The notes beneath the pieces were generated by a model, which was not told the origin of the DNA, did no database searches, and worked only from the letters and a program-made list of their open reading frames with translations. Below are positions 1 to 10,094 of a DNA stretch of 30,000 bases, piece by piece. A program made the translations under genes and the position numbers. Source of the stretch: Botryococcus braunii (Eukaryota > Chlorophyta > Trebouxiophyceae); assembly GCA_002005505.1 (NCBI GenBank), contig KV908442.1, positions 215,001-245,000 on the forward strand, given 5' to 3'. Numbering within the stretch: the stretch's first letter is position 1; each line of letters begins with the position of its first letter.

Positions 1-296
1 CCCTCTTCAACCACAAGCAGATGAGCGGACGTACACACACCCCCTGTCTCTCACACGAATGACCTCTTCAGATAGGTATGCATGGATGTGAGCAATGACT
101 AGTCCAAGTAGGACACTGAACCACTGCCTCGCTCACGCTCAGTCATTGCTGCAAGCACCAGGCAGGGGTTCTCCCACCGGCTCTAGCGGCCTGCAGCAGG
201 GCACAGCCTCTCCTTATCCCCCGTTTTCAAAAGCCCTAGATAGCTCAGAGACCTGTTGTTCCTATCTGAGCGGGAGTTGTTGTCGGGGTTTCACAG

Positions 297-627
297 ATCT
301 CATATGCCATCGGTGTGGCCCAGCCCCTGTCCGTGCACGTGGAGACCTACGGCACCGGCAAGATCCCCGACAAGGAGATCCTGGCAAAGGTCCTCAAGGC
401 CTTCGACTTCCGCCCCGGTGAGAGACCCTTGCCCTCATCCCCCTCCTCCGTTCCTCCCCCTCACCTCCCTTACACTGTGCATGCTGTTTAGCGCGTGTCC
501 TGCATGTTCCAGCAAGCCACGAATCACACTGAAGGTGTTGGAAGTCTGTGGTGTGTCGGTTGTGGACTTGGCGTGTATGTGGTGTCCACATGGGTGTGTG
601 TGCGTGTGCGCGTGCGTGCGTGCGTGC

Positions 628-675
<48 letters not shown>

Positions 676-1541
676 CGTTTCTATCAAAAATAGAATTACA
701 AATTCGGACCGTTTGTTGGCATGTGCGAACCACGGCTTGATCCAAAGTAATTGCAGTCTTCGCCTGGCTTTTGTGGAGAATGTCTCGTGTGAACACCCGC
801 ACCAGAGGGATCAGCTTGAGTGATGAGGCAGCAGCACTGATGGGCTGGGGAGGGGGAGGGCAGGTCTGATCGGGCGCAACCTGGACCTGTACCGGCCCCG
901 CTTCCTGAACACCGCCGCCTACGGCCACTTCGGACGCGACGATCTGGACACCTTCACCTGGTATTTTCACCTCCTCAATCCGTGGCGTTCATTTCTCATA
1001 TTTTATTATGATCTGGACATCATTTCGCCTAGGATTTTCATGCTCCTCAAGCTTTGGCATGATGTCAAATAGATGTGATCTGCACAGCTTCACCTGGTGT
1101 TTCCACTCTTCTCAGTCTCTTGGCGTCCATTGCCCGCTTGTTTATGATCTGGACAACCTTTCACCTGCTGTATCCACCTCCTCAATCCCTCAGCATCCAT
1201 TGACACCAAGGAGACAAGGATCCATTCCTCGTCTGCGTAAAAGATCTTGGTGTCCTTCCAGCTGTCCTTCCAGCTGACAGGCAGCCTGGCCCAACCCCCC
1301 GGGGTTCAGGGCTCGTTTGGTTGAGATCTGGGCGCTCACGGGAAGCCTTTTCTATGCCCGTCCTCAAGTCCAAAGAAACTTGGGAAGGAAGGCTTCGTCT
1401 AGCCCCACCTTTTTACAGGCCTTTAAAACCTCCAAGCCCCGCTGAATATCGGGATTCAAAATTTCATATGACCGTGCCATCCTCAAACATCGTGTCCTGG
1501 ATGCGTGCAGGGAGAAGGTCATCGACCTCAACAAGGTCTAA
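297..1541 (+). CDS. SAMS: S-adenosylmethionine synthetase, C-terminal three exons (5' end outside window)
   Basis: Exons are 297-417, 864-960 and 1511-1541, with stop TAA at 1539-1541. The enzyme makes S-adenosylmethionine from ATP and methionine, normally in the cytosol. The first exon encodes [20 protein letters not shown] and ends in FDFRP. The second holds the signature [11 protein letters not shown]. The third supplies [10 protein letters not shown] and the stop. These are the conserved C-terminal blocks of the MetK family in the right order. Phases agree at both joins (1/1, then 2/2), with CAG acceptors at 294-296, 861-863 and 1508-1510 and GT donors at 418 and 961. Earlier exons must lie upstream of the window; 1-296 reads as intron. 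The intron 418-863 carries a GT array, and the intron 961-1510 carries tandem copies of the exon 2 donor junction. Family identification is secure. Confidence 0.93.
592..674 (+). repeat. (GT)n microsatellite in SAM synthetase intron
   Basis: A GT/GC-alternating tract begins around 592, passes through GTGC repeats and becomes pure GT from about 631. It lies in the intron 418-863, with GT on the sense strand. Reading frames through it (Val-Cys or Thr-His runs) are artefacts. Confidence 0.95.
941..1205 (+). repeat. Four tandem copies (about 69 bp) of the exon 2/intron junction
   Basis: Copies start with GATCTGGACA or a close variant at 941, 1010, 1077 and 1146. The first copy is the real end of exon 2 (donor at 961) plus the first 49 intron bases. 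The other three lie wholly within the intron and are diverged. Shared blocks are GATCTGGACA, TTCACCTG-GT, TTTCCAC/TTTTCAC and CTCCTCAATC. Copy 3 keeps a GT at the position of the real donor. Confidence 0.85.
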
Positions 1542-3054
1542 AAGGTGAAGACGAGACCTTGTCTTTGTGGGAAGCACCCGTCGCGGGGGAAGGAAGTGTG
1601 TACTCGGAAGGCTCAACAGTCCGATTGTCCATGCACATGAGGACTGCCAAAGCATTCCAATCGACCGGCAGGAGCTCCCCGTTGGGAATGAAGGGGTCCG
1701 TTCGGATGCTGTGCCTCTCACGTGGGCTCTGAACAGTCTGATTGCATGTGATCATCCACTTCTCCCATCATAGACACAACCCGGGTTTGGAATGGTGGCC
1801 GGTGGCGTTTCTAGTCGCATTCCGCCCACATAAAAGGGCCACCCAGAGGGGCCCGTATCATTGTGTGACCAATAAGGCAGTGCATCGGTGTATTTCCGTA
1901 TGAAGGTTGAAGCAGTCCTGCTGGTGCTCATGTCTGGCAGCGGCCGCGAATAGTTCGGCTGGTTTCTTCCTTTTTTCTTGTTTTTTTGGTTGTGTGTATC
2001 CCCGTCCCCTCGTGGGACCGTTGCTGTCGGGGGGCCAGTGCCTGGTTAGGACATGCAGACACCGTCATGCAGAGCTTTCCCCGACCCGCTCTGACCTCTC
2101 TTTTCCACCAGATCGAGCTACGAAGGGGTAGTGATGCGTGATCGTTTTGCAAGTTGTTGTTTACCTGTCGCTATTCTCAGCCTGCCCGGGTGGTTGGCTG
2201 ACGGTGCCATGATTAATATGAACGAGTGTGACTAATCAGGAGATGCGTCGGAGTGACTAATCAGGGAATTGCATTGGCCCATCGGAGTGTTCCGATCCCT
2301 TGTGGGGTGGGCTTGCGCGGGGTTTGCGCGTGGTTGAGGGGAGCATATTGTCACAGACTCTCCTCCAGAAGCGCAAAAGTGGGAGCAATTCAATTGTTTG
2401 CCTTGGAAACTGTACAGAGCGCTTCCCTCCTCCCCGCCTTGGCTGGCAGGGGGAAGTGCCTTTCAAAAGCCAAGAACAGTAAATATGTATTCAAGAATAA
2501 AAGGCGCGGTGCTGGTTGAAATAACTCCCAGGTAGCCTTTTAGTGCCCGGTCCCGGACCCCACTCCGCAAGCCAACGGTATGAACGAAGCTGCAACCCCC
2601 CGCAGATCGCGCGGGGATGTGGTAAAGAGACCGATGGATATGTCAGCACACGGCAAAACTGTCCATTCTCCAAGAGCGCATCCAAAGCATCCAGGAGTCT
2701 GTGTTGTTCTGTCGGGTTGCTCAGGCAAATACGAAGGGTGTGAGCATTCGTCTGTGGGGTGCTCAGGGCAATCAAGAAGTGCGATGAGGGCTTCGCGTTG
2801 TCTGTGCATGTGTAACGATGGGGCAAGTCGTGATGATTGGAATTGCCTACTCACATGCTCGTTCCTCTCAATAGTGGTCCTCCTGTTTGACCAAGATGCT
2901 GTTTAGCGCACCCAAACGGAAATTGGGGGGCAATTCTGAGCCTCCCTTCCCTCCCATTTGCTCCTTCCTCCCCTTCCCATTTCCTAGCCTGTGGTGGAAT
3001 GCGCCTGCCCCAAATCACTGTATCCTCAACACTTGGGCGCTAGGTTGAGGATAC
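1542..3054. other. Intergenic DNA 3' of SAM synthetase
   Basis: I see no gene here. The segment follows the SAM synthetase stop and must contain its 3' UTR. A short direct repeat built on GAGTGACTAATCAGG lies at about 2227-2266. An AATAAAAG sequence near 2496 is too far from the stop to be assigned as its polyadenylation signal. Open frames are short, conflict on both strands and show no recognisable motif. Confidence 0.6.
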
Positions 3055-3129
3055 CTCTCCCCCCCCCCCCCCCTCTCCTCTCCCCCCCCCTCCTCTCTCT
3101 CTCCTCTCCCTCTCTCTCTCCTCTCTCTC

Positions 3130-3161
<32 letters not shown>

Positions 3162-3245
3162 CTCTCTCTGTGTGTGTGTGTGTGTGGGGGGGGGGGGGAG
3201 GGAGTGAGTGTGTGTCTGTCTCTGCGTCTGTCGCTGTGTGTGGGG
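3055..3245 (+). repeat. Polypyrimidine (C/CT) tract followed by GT and G tracts
   Basis: A C run starts at about 3059 and passes into CTCTCC/CTCT repeats to about 3168. A short GT run (about 3169-3185), a G run (about 3186-3198) and degenerate GTCT repeats follow. The strong pyrimidine/purine strand asymmetry could support triplex or quadruplex DNA, which is inference. Confidence 0.9.
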
Positions 3246-3306
3246 GGTAATCTGGGGTGTGCGCGTGCAAGGCATGATCCTAACTGTCATACACCCGTGT
3301 GGTTGG

Positions 3307-3351
3307 TTCCTACAGAACTCCTTTCAAGCTTCCTACAGAACTCCTTTCAAG
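3307..3351 (+). repeat. Exact 22-bp tandem duplication
   Basis: The block TTCCTACAGAACTCCTTTCA plus AG occurs at 3307-3328 and again at 3330-3351. It is non-coding by every sign I can see. Confidence 0.9.
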
Positions 3352-4246
3352 GCGCTTGATAGGTGCATGAAGATATTCAGGTCACCTCGACCTGTCTTGG
3401 AACTCGAGCAGTAGCTTCTGACATTCCATCGTGAGTGGAGTCTTCCAGACAACTCTTGCAATGGCGGACCTGTAATCACGCAACGGGTGTCAGCCATGCC
3501 CACCCGTCGCGGCAAAGCACAAACTCGCAGGCACTGCACCTTTTGTTCACTGCACCCACCGACGACTACACTGTGACCCAACCGGAGAACAACTCGTGAA
3601 GTGGTGCGTATGCAAAAGCCTACGGGGCCAGAAGGCTCTACCCCCATTCTCCCAGAAGGCTCTCCACCATTGTCACAACCCCCCCCCCCCCCCCCCCTCT
3701 ACCAAAAAAAAAAAAAAAAAACAAAAAGACGTTTCAGATCTGTTCCTGCGTCTGATTAAATTGCGAAGAGTATCTAATCGTGTCTATCTAATCGTATCTT
3801 CCCAACGGCCGTAAGGAAATACACATGCCCCACCGTATGGAAGGAAGGACGAAGATATTTAATGTTCAAATATCCCCTTTCATGACAAAACGAAGATTAC
3901 ATTAATGCCACAGCCATCTCTCCAACTGTCTTCGGCCGTCTCTTCAGCTGCAGCTGGTGTGGGCCGAAGAAATGGTGTCCCAGCCATCAGTGGATAAGAG
4001 TATCCGAACAAGTGTAGAGTGAGCATGACCTTGCACACGCGGAGGAAATATTATGCAAGGACCACAAATATGCCGCGTTCCCCCCGTACATACACTAAGC
4101 TCCTTTCCACCCACCCAGCATACCCGAGGCCTTGAAAAACCCACCACCATCTTCATTTATGTCAGGATCTATGAAGCCTTCTCCTCCTCCACCCCTTCCT
4201 CCTCCCCATTCTTTCCTCGACGAAAACTAAATTCTTTAAGACGACC

Positions 4247-4250
<4 letters not shown>
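3352..4250. other. Intergenic DNA with C and A homopolymers
   Basis: No gene is recognisable. A C run (about 3680-3697) is followed by an A run (about 3704-3721). The rest is unique sequence with only short open frames. It lies downstream of both flanking convergent genes. Confidence 0.5.

Positions 4251-4336
<86 letters not shown>
4251..4336. repeat. (CA)n microsatellite
   Basis: About 43 nearly perfect CA units lie just 3' of the mTERF-like gene on the minus strand. In that gene's sense the array reads GT. Confidence 0.97.
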
Positions 4337-4340
<4 letters not shown>

Positions 4341-4360
4341 CTGCGCCTGTGCCCTAATCC

Positions 4361-4452
4361 ATCTCCTCCTCCTCCTCATTCTCCTCCTCCTCCGGCCCCC
4401 ACCCCTCCTCCCTCCCTCCTCCTCCTCCTCCTCCTCCTCCTCCTCAACCCCC
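4361..4452. repeat. (CTC)n trinucleotide tract
   Basis: Imperfect CTC repeats read GAG in the sense of the minus-strand gene whose proposed stop is at 4533-4535. They probably lie in its 3' UTR. Frames coding Glu or Leu runs through it are not supported as protein. Confidence 0.85.
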
Positions 4453-4532
4453 AAGGAGGAGGGGTCCCTCTTCCTCCTGCTCTTCCTCCTCCACGGCCCT
4501 CACTCCACCCCATCGGAAGAAGAGGGCCCTTC

Positions 4533-5463
4533 TCAGGCGGAGGGAGCATCGTCGGATGCGGCAGCAGGAGGGGGCCGCCCGGAGCGCACCAGGTCGGCAA
4601 AGGACCACCAGAGGCCCGCTCCCTCCGCCAGCTTGTCAACCACGCGCAGCCCTGGCATCAGCGCCTGCAGCTGCGTCAGCGCCGGTTCCACCCGCTCCCC
4701 CAGGTCCTGGCCCCCCCCCACCAAGATCCCTCGGTACTTTGTTTCTCCTTCAAGATACCTCAGCGCCTGCACTTGCATCAACGCCGGTTCCACCCGCTCC
4801 CCCAGGTCCTGGGCCCCCCCACCAAGATCCCTCGGTACTTTATGTCTCTTCAAAGGTATCTCAGCACCTGCGGCTGTGTGGACGCCGGCTCCGCCTGGTC
4901 CCCCAGGTCCTGGGCCCCCCACCAAGATCCCTCGGCGCCTACTCCAAATCAACCCCTCCCTTCTCCAAATAAATCTCTCCCTTCTTGAAATCAACCCCTC
5001 CCCTGTCCAAATGAACCCCTCCCTTCTCAAAATCAACCCCTCCCTTCTCCGAATCAACCCCTACCTAGTCTAAATCAGCCCTCCATTCTCCGATTCAAGC
5101 CTCCCTTCCCCAGGCCAACCGTCCTATCTCCAAATCGAATCTCCCTTCTTCAACATCAGCCCTCCCTTCTCAAATCAACATCCACTCTCTCCACTTCGTG
5201 GCTGCAATTAGCAGAATGAGGTCCTAGGCAGCAAGGATAATCCCCAGGGGGCCAGTCTGATACTTTGGGCAGGAAAGCTAGCCGGTTTTGCTGAGTGAGC
5301 AAAGCCGTAAAGAAAGCCGCGTGAAAAGGCCTTCAAGAAAAGTCATGTGAAAGCCGTACGAAGAAAGCCTTAGAAGGACATAGAAAACTGTGGAGGACAT
5401 AGAGAAAGCTGTGGAGGTCAATTTATGCAGCCGTCAACAAAATCCCCAGATTAAATGACACAG

Positions 5464-5531
<68 letters not shown>

Positions 5532-5565
5532 GCACACACACAGACACACGCACACGCACGCACAG

Positions 5566-5629
<64 letters not shown>

Positions 5630-5664
5630 GCACACACACACACTCACACGCACGCACAGGCACG

Positions 5665-5707
<43 letters not shown>

Positions 5708-5743
5708 ACACATATGCACACACACACGCACACGCGCGCACGA

Positions 5744-5790
<47 letters not shown>

Positions 5791-6562
5791 CACACGCACA
5801 CACACACGCACACACACATACACACACACAGAGCGAGCAGGGCGGACCTCCTCGAGCAGCAGCCAGGGGCCGAGACGTAAGAGGGCGTGCAGGTCGATAC
5901 CCGGCAGCAGCAGCCGGAGCTCCACCAGCCGCTGCGCCAGTACCCCCGGGGGAACCAGCATCACCCCGGGGGACTGCCTGCCCAACCATGGGATGCAAAC
6001 ATTAGTCATCATCTCATTAGTCATCCCTTTGGGTGGTCACTTCGTTGGTGGACCTGCCCCACCCCTGGGGACTGCCTTCCCAGCCAGAGGATGCAAGGAT
6101 TAGTCATCGAATTACTAGTCATCTCTTTGGGTAGTCATCTCTTTGGGGGACCTGCCCCACCCCTGGTGACTGCCTGCCCAGCCAGGCGTCGAACAATTAG
6201 TCATCCACCCACCACCTAGAAATAAAGTATCATCGTTGCTAATTTCCAGACCCACCTAAAAAAAAAGGTATCATCTTTGCTATTTTTCCCAAACCAGTTA
6301 GAAACAAGGATTACTGTTTCAATACTTGGAAACAGGTAGCATCACCACTAATTTTTCCAAACCATCTAAAAAAGCATGTCATCGTCACTTTTTCCAGGGA
6401 CACGTTTGCCCATTTAAGAAAGGGTATGTCCCGGGACCAGCAGCACCCCTAATGGACTGCTTGCCCAGCCTGGGGATGTCAACATTAGTCCTCTGCTTAG
6501 GAGTTTTAAGTATGAGAAGAGGAGAAGAGAGGCGGCGCGCGCACACGCGTGTGCGCGCGTGC

Positions 6563-6646
<84 letters not shown>

Positions 6647-8216
6647 GCGCACACGCGCGCGCTTGGATGTCCCCCGCAAGGGCTCCTATCAGTCTCTCAA
6701 ACCTGTGCTTGCAGAGTCATAAAACCAAGAAACCACATCATTCTCACTGTGCTATCACTGTCGCAGTGAAATATCATAATCTCATAGTCACGCTGAAGCC
6801 TCACGTCACAGTGAACCATCATTGTGACCTATCGCAGTCACACTGACCTCACCCTCCCACTGAACTATCATTGGCGCACTGAACCATCATCATCACACCG
6901 TCACCGTAACTTTCACTGTCACAATGAACCATCACTGGCACACTCAAATGTCACACAGTCACATGAGCCAGTCATATGGGCTACTGAACCACCCCGCCAT
7001 CACACTGAACTATGACCGTCACACTGAAACATCACCGTCACACTGAACCACCACCGTCACACCGAACCATCACCGTCACACTGAACCATCACCGTCACAC
7101 CGAACCACCACCGTCACCCTGAACCATCACCCTCACACCGAACCACCACCGTCACCCTGAACCATCGCCGTCACAGCAACCTGTCACCGTCACATCGAAC
7201 TGTCCCAAACACAGTGATCGCATGAACTGTCGTCCATGATCTGCCACGGGCACACACATTGCATTTTGCACTGACCTAAGACTATGACAGAGGTCCTGAG
7301 GGACAGTCAAGAGGTCCTGACGATGATGACAGTCAAGACGTCCCGACGATGATGACGGTCAAGATGTCCTGACGATGATAACGGTCAAGAGGTCGTGATG
7401 GTTACCTGACAGTTTGAATGGCCTCGACCGGGTCTTGGAAGGCCATGAGGTCGGCCAGCAGGTACACCCTCCGCCAGAAGTGGTCGCTGTCCTGCAGCTT
7501 CTGAGCTTCAAGCAGGGCTTCTCCATCCGAGTTCCGGCCTATCTGCAAAGCCCCTTCCCCCCGTCATTGACATGCCCTATGTGCCAAGCCCTATGTGCCA
7601 TGCCTTATGGGCCATGCCCTATGTGCCATGCCCTATGTGCCATGCCCTAAGTGCCATGCCTTATGTGCCATGCCAGTTGTTCCAAACCCCATGTGCCATG
7701 CCCTATGCTCCATGCCCTATGCGCCATGCCCGATGCGCCAAGCCCTATGCGCCTTTGTAGGTAGCTTTTGTAACAGGTGGCTGTGTCGGCAAAGACAGGA
7801 TAGAGCAAAGAAAAACTGGGGGGGGGGGTGGGAAGGCAGACCTCTAGGATCTTGTCCAAAACGTACTTCAGGTCGGTCTCTGTAAAGAAGGGGATCTGAA
7901 CAGTTCCCCCTCCAGGGTGCGGGGACGGGGCTTCCACCCATGCGTCCAGCCATGAACCCCGTTCAAAGGCCTTTGAATTTGTCGTCCCATTCTTTTTGTT
8001 GAGGCCGTGAAGTCGGTTGCCTGATTCGGGATGCAGGACAAGTGATGCCACACGCCGACGTCCACCTCGGTGAGGGATGGCAATGTTGCTGCACCGACAT
8101 AGCAGTTTGAAACCAAAGGTCTCAACAGTGGTAAGCTGGAGGTGATGGTGATCCAAGTGAAAAGACGTGGTCCTTCGCGGCGGCCCTTCCCTGCCCTTGT
8201 ACGAAGGTACGGCCAT
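4533..8216 (-). CDS. mTERF-like helical-repeat protein, four exons, 271 aa
   Basis: Exons on the minus strand are 8216-7842, 7542-7406, 5977-5848 and 4706-4533 (816 nt). Phases match at all three joins (0, 2, 0), each with CAG before and GT after the exons. The first exon (residues 1-125) is an uninterrupted frame from an ATG, rich in basic residues and Ser/Thr/His at the start, so an organelle transit peptide is possible. Residues 126-271 are helical, with repeated units of the form L-x2-L-x-LLPG-x-D/V, then a hydrophobic WWSF or WLLLEE patch. This resembles mTERF-type solenoids found in many copies in algae, which bind organelle nucleic acid. Seen: exon phases and the repeated LLPGIDL and LMPGLRV motifs. 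Inferred: mTERF kinship and organelle location. The start and the last-exon stop are less certain than the middle. Confidence 0.68.
4679..4940 (-). repeat. Three tandem copies (about 101 bp) of the exon 4 acceptor junction
   Basis: The real exon 4 start (4706 downward, with CAG at 4709-4707) is repeated in the intron at about 4783-4812 and 4884-4914. Each repeat is followed by the same intron block, seen on the plus strand as ACCAAGATCCCTCGGTAC. Copy 2 keeps CAG and frame: on the minus strand it reads DLGERVEPALMQVQAL beside DLGERVEPALTQLQAL in the real exon. Copy 3 is more diverged. Confidence 0.88.
4945..5195. repeat. About 21-bp minisatellite in mTERF-like intron 3
   Basis: Around ten imperfect copies of a unit close to AAATCAACCCCTCCCTTCTC. 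Copies are diverged toward the right-hand end. Confidence 0.85.
5196..5468. other. Intron sequence with AAAGCCGT-type repeats
   Basis: This is part of the mTERF-like intron 4707-5847. Around 5290-5420 a loose repeat built on GAAAGCCGTA and GTGAAAGCC recurs several times. Nothing coding is seen. Confidence 0.5.
5469..5831. repeat. Compound (CA)n array
   Basis: Three long CA blocks are separated by ATATGCACACA and GCACGCACAGGCACGC interruptions, which themselves repeat. The array therefore looks like internal duplications of a CA/CACG compound. It reads GT on the sense strand of the mTERF-like gene and starts about 17 bases from the exon 5848-5977 donor. Confidence 0.95.
5940..6200 (-). repeat. 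Tandem copies (about 100 bp) of the exon 3 acceptor junction
   Basis: The real acceptor (CAG at 5980-5978, exon 3 from 5977) has plus-strand context CCCCGGGGGACTGCCTGCCC. Diverged copies occur at about 6060-6085 (CCCCTGGGGACTGCCTTCCC) and 6160-6183, and a dispersed one at about 6445-6480. The linker ATTAGTCATC recurs between copies. Each copy keeps CTGC on the plus strand, i.e. GCAG in sense. Confidence 0.8.
6201..6540. other. Intron sequence with AAACCA/AAATTTCC-type repeats
   Basis: This is part of the mTERF-like intron 5978-7405. A loose repeat around TTTTTCCAAACCA-TCTAAAAA with GTATCATC recurs about four times between 6215 and 6400. No coding signal is seen. Confidence 0.5.
6541..6665 (+). 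repeat. (GT)n microsatellite with GCGC flanks
   Basis: An alternating purine-pyrimidine tract of about 125 bp has CGCGCACACGCG on the left and GCGCACACGCGCGCGC on the right. The ends are self-complementary and the whole tract is a strong Z-DNA candidate. It lies in the mTERF-like intron, with CA on that gene's sense strand. Confidence 0.95.
6760..7205. repeat. Degenerate CACTGAACCATCACCGT minisatellite
   Basis: Units of about 18-20 bp near CACCGTCACACTGAACCA are diverged to the left and nearly identical at about 7015-7170. The array lies in the intron of the minus-strand mTERF-like gene. Confidence 0.9.
7285..7410 (-). repeat. 26-bp tandem units next to the exon 2 donor
   Basis: Three regular copies of about 26 bp (GAGGTCCTGACGATGATGAC-type on the plus strand) abut the real exon 2 end at 7406. 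In sense each carries CGTCAGGACATC, resembling the real junction TGTCAG-GTAACCATC. Derivation from the donor is likely but less clear than in other introns. Confidence 0.75.
7566..7755. repeat. 14-bp minisatellite ATGCCCTATGTGCC
   Basis: About 13 copies of a 14-bp unit with scattered substitutions fill most of the 299-nt intron 7543-7841 of the mTERF-like gene. Open frames across it are artefacts of the periodicity. Confidence 0.95.
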
Positions 8217-8756
8217 ATCTCATATCCCTCCTTTTCATTTCGTACTAATCAGACATCTGGAGCTTGACCATGCGTTCCACAATCGACAGTTACTTTGTTG
8301 ACGGAACAGTTCAATTTTGTTTCGAATCCGGGGGGTTCCGTCGCTAGCACGCAAGACCTGCCTACAGCATGAACAAAATTTACTAATTGTCCATAAATAC
8401 TCAAGTAAACATAAATTTCTATTTTTCTGTCCTCTTCATCCTCATTTCCCTTAAACTTTTGGCGGAGCGCTGCGCATCTAGCCCGTACGGCCTGGCCATT
8501 TGCAGGACAGATCTGCAGTACAAAGAGGCACCAATCAAACATTACTCAACACAAAAAGATTTTCAACCCACGGCACATATATTTCTCACTTGGACATCTG
8601 AATTCCTGTAAAATTCAGTCCCAGGCTACACAGAGAGTTCTTTGCGCAGTTGGCGACATCCTTGGATGACTGTCGAGCATGAGCACTGCATCCGAGCCCT
8701 ACAGAACTGATTGGTTGGCATTGTAGCCTTTATGATGATTGAAAAATTGCCTTCAA
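8217..8756. promoter_or_regulatory. Divergent promoter region between mTERF-like gene (-) and MOC1-like gene (+)
   Basis: The two proposed start codons at 8216 (-) and 8757 (+) are 540 bp apart and point away from each other. The interval is AT-richer than its flanks, with no microsatellite. No TATA box can be assigned with confidence. This assignment depends on both first exons being right. Confidence 0.4.
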
Positions 8757-10005
8757 ATGTTTGTGAGAACGATGTCTCGGGCAGTGTCTTTAGAGCGTCT
8801 CCATAGCTGTCCCCCCCAAACGCCGTGTCGCGTACTTCTCCGAAAGTGCGGTGTTTTACTTCCTTTGAAACGCCAATATACTACTAGATGGTGCACGCCG
8901 CTTCTTCTCCTGCATGCTCGCTGCGGCGGTCAAGCTTGGTCGGAAAACAGACTGAACAGGCTCCTCCGGAACCCTGCACCCCAACGTCTGAGCCCAGGCA
9001 TCCTCAGGACGGGGACAGGTTATCTCACCAGCTTACCGCTGCCGCTCCTTCGAAGTCGCTTCCATGGCTACGCCTGTCTTTCCACCGCTATCGCAGACGA
9101 CTGGAAAACCGGTGACTACACACCAGTCGCCAACGACGAAACTCCTTTGATTCCTGGTACCCTCCCGTGCACTCAGATTGTCTTGAGCCCTTTCATTACA
9201 AGGCCCTTCTTCCACCTACTCTTCCACAAACTTTCTGGCCAGGCATTGCCAACTTACTGATCTCGTCTGCCTCACTTGATGCAGACCGGATCAGTATGTT
9301 TTGAGACAGCCTCAGCTGACGTCCGCCCTATCCCAGAAACCTAGGGGAGAGCCGTGGTGGCTGGCCAGATGTAATTGCTCCTTCTTCTTCGAGACTTTTG
9401 GTCATTTTGTGAAACTGTGTCAAACTGGCATTCAATGATACAACCACGATTCAAGCATTTGTGTATTGTCATATTGCCCTACAATATGTGGGCCAAGGAT
9501 TTGAGCATGTGGGTTTTGCCATGTTGCTGTATGATGTTTGTAGCAGAGTTTCAATGTTACTGGACAATGGTTGTAGCTGATGTTCAAGCAGAAGTCCTTG
9601 TAGCAATACAACCAACTCTCGCCGGACAAAGATGCGATCATAAAAGTTAAAACTATTGCGTTTTTTAAGGGCATTGGTGAACCATTTGGTCAAATCCATC
9701 ACCATTTATATATATATATATATATATATATTATTTGTTATCATGTTTTTCTTTCTCTACAGCTGTGTTTTCCATCGGTGTGGTTCCATGGCGAGATGAG
9801 AATGAGGAGGAGGAGGAGGAATGAGAGCGAGAATGAGGGGCTCTCTAAACCACAAAGCGAACACTCGGCCCCCAGACATCGCTGGACAGTGTGAAGGGAC
9901 ACATGGAAATCCAGTATCATAACAAATGTTTCATTCATCATCATTATCATCACACTGGAAAAGGGAAAGAAAAGCTCTCCAAAAGAAAAAATAAACCTCA
10001 TCATC

Positions 10006-10094
<89 letters not shown>

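Noticed and set aside
2253..2906. Several 60-110-codon ORFs on both strands between 2.2 and 2.9 kb
   Set aside because: They overlap each other, lack motifs or convincing splice signals, and lie in the gap between two convergent gene ends.
5423..5998. Long open frames encoding Val-Cys or Thr-His runs, here and at every other GT/CA array
   Set aside because: Any dinucleotide array is open in several frames on both strands. These are composition artefacts, and the flanking real exons (e.g. 5848-5977) are in defined frames.
7285..7755. CRISPR-like regularly spaced repeats
   Set aside because: Units are head-to-tail without unique spacers, lie inside eukaryotic introns, and no cas gene is present.
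8380..8542. Possible minus-strand exon (MARPYGLDAQR frame) upstream of the mTERF-like gene
   Set aside because: It is short, has no donor in a usable phase before its stop, and the ATG-started frame at 8216 already gives a full first exon.
8739..9260. Stand-alone 173-codon protein
   Set aside because: No domain is seen. The basic N-terminal part is more economical as a MOC1 leader exon ending at 9111, though this remains unproven.
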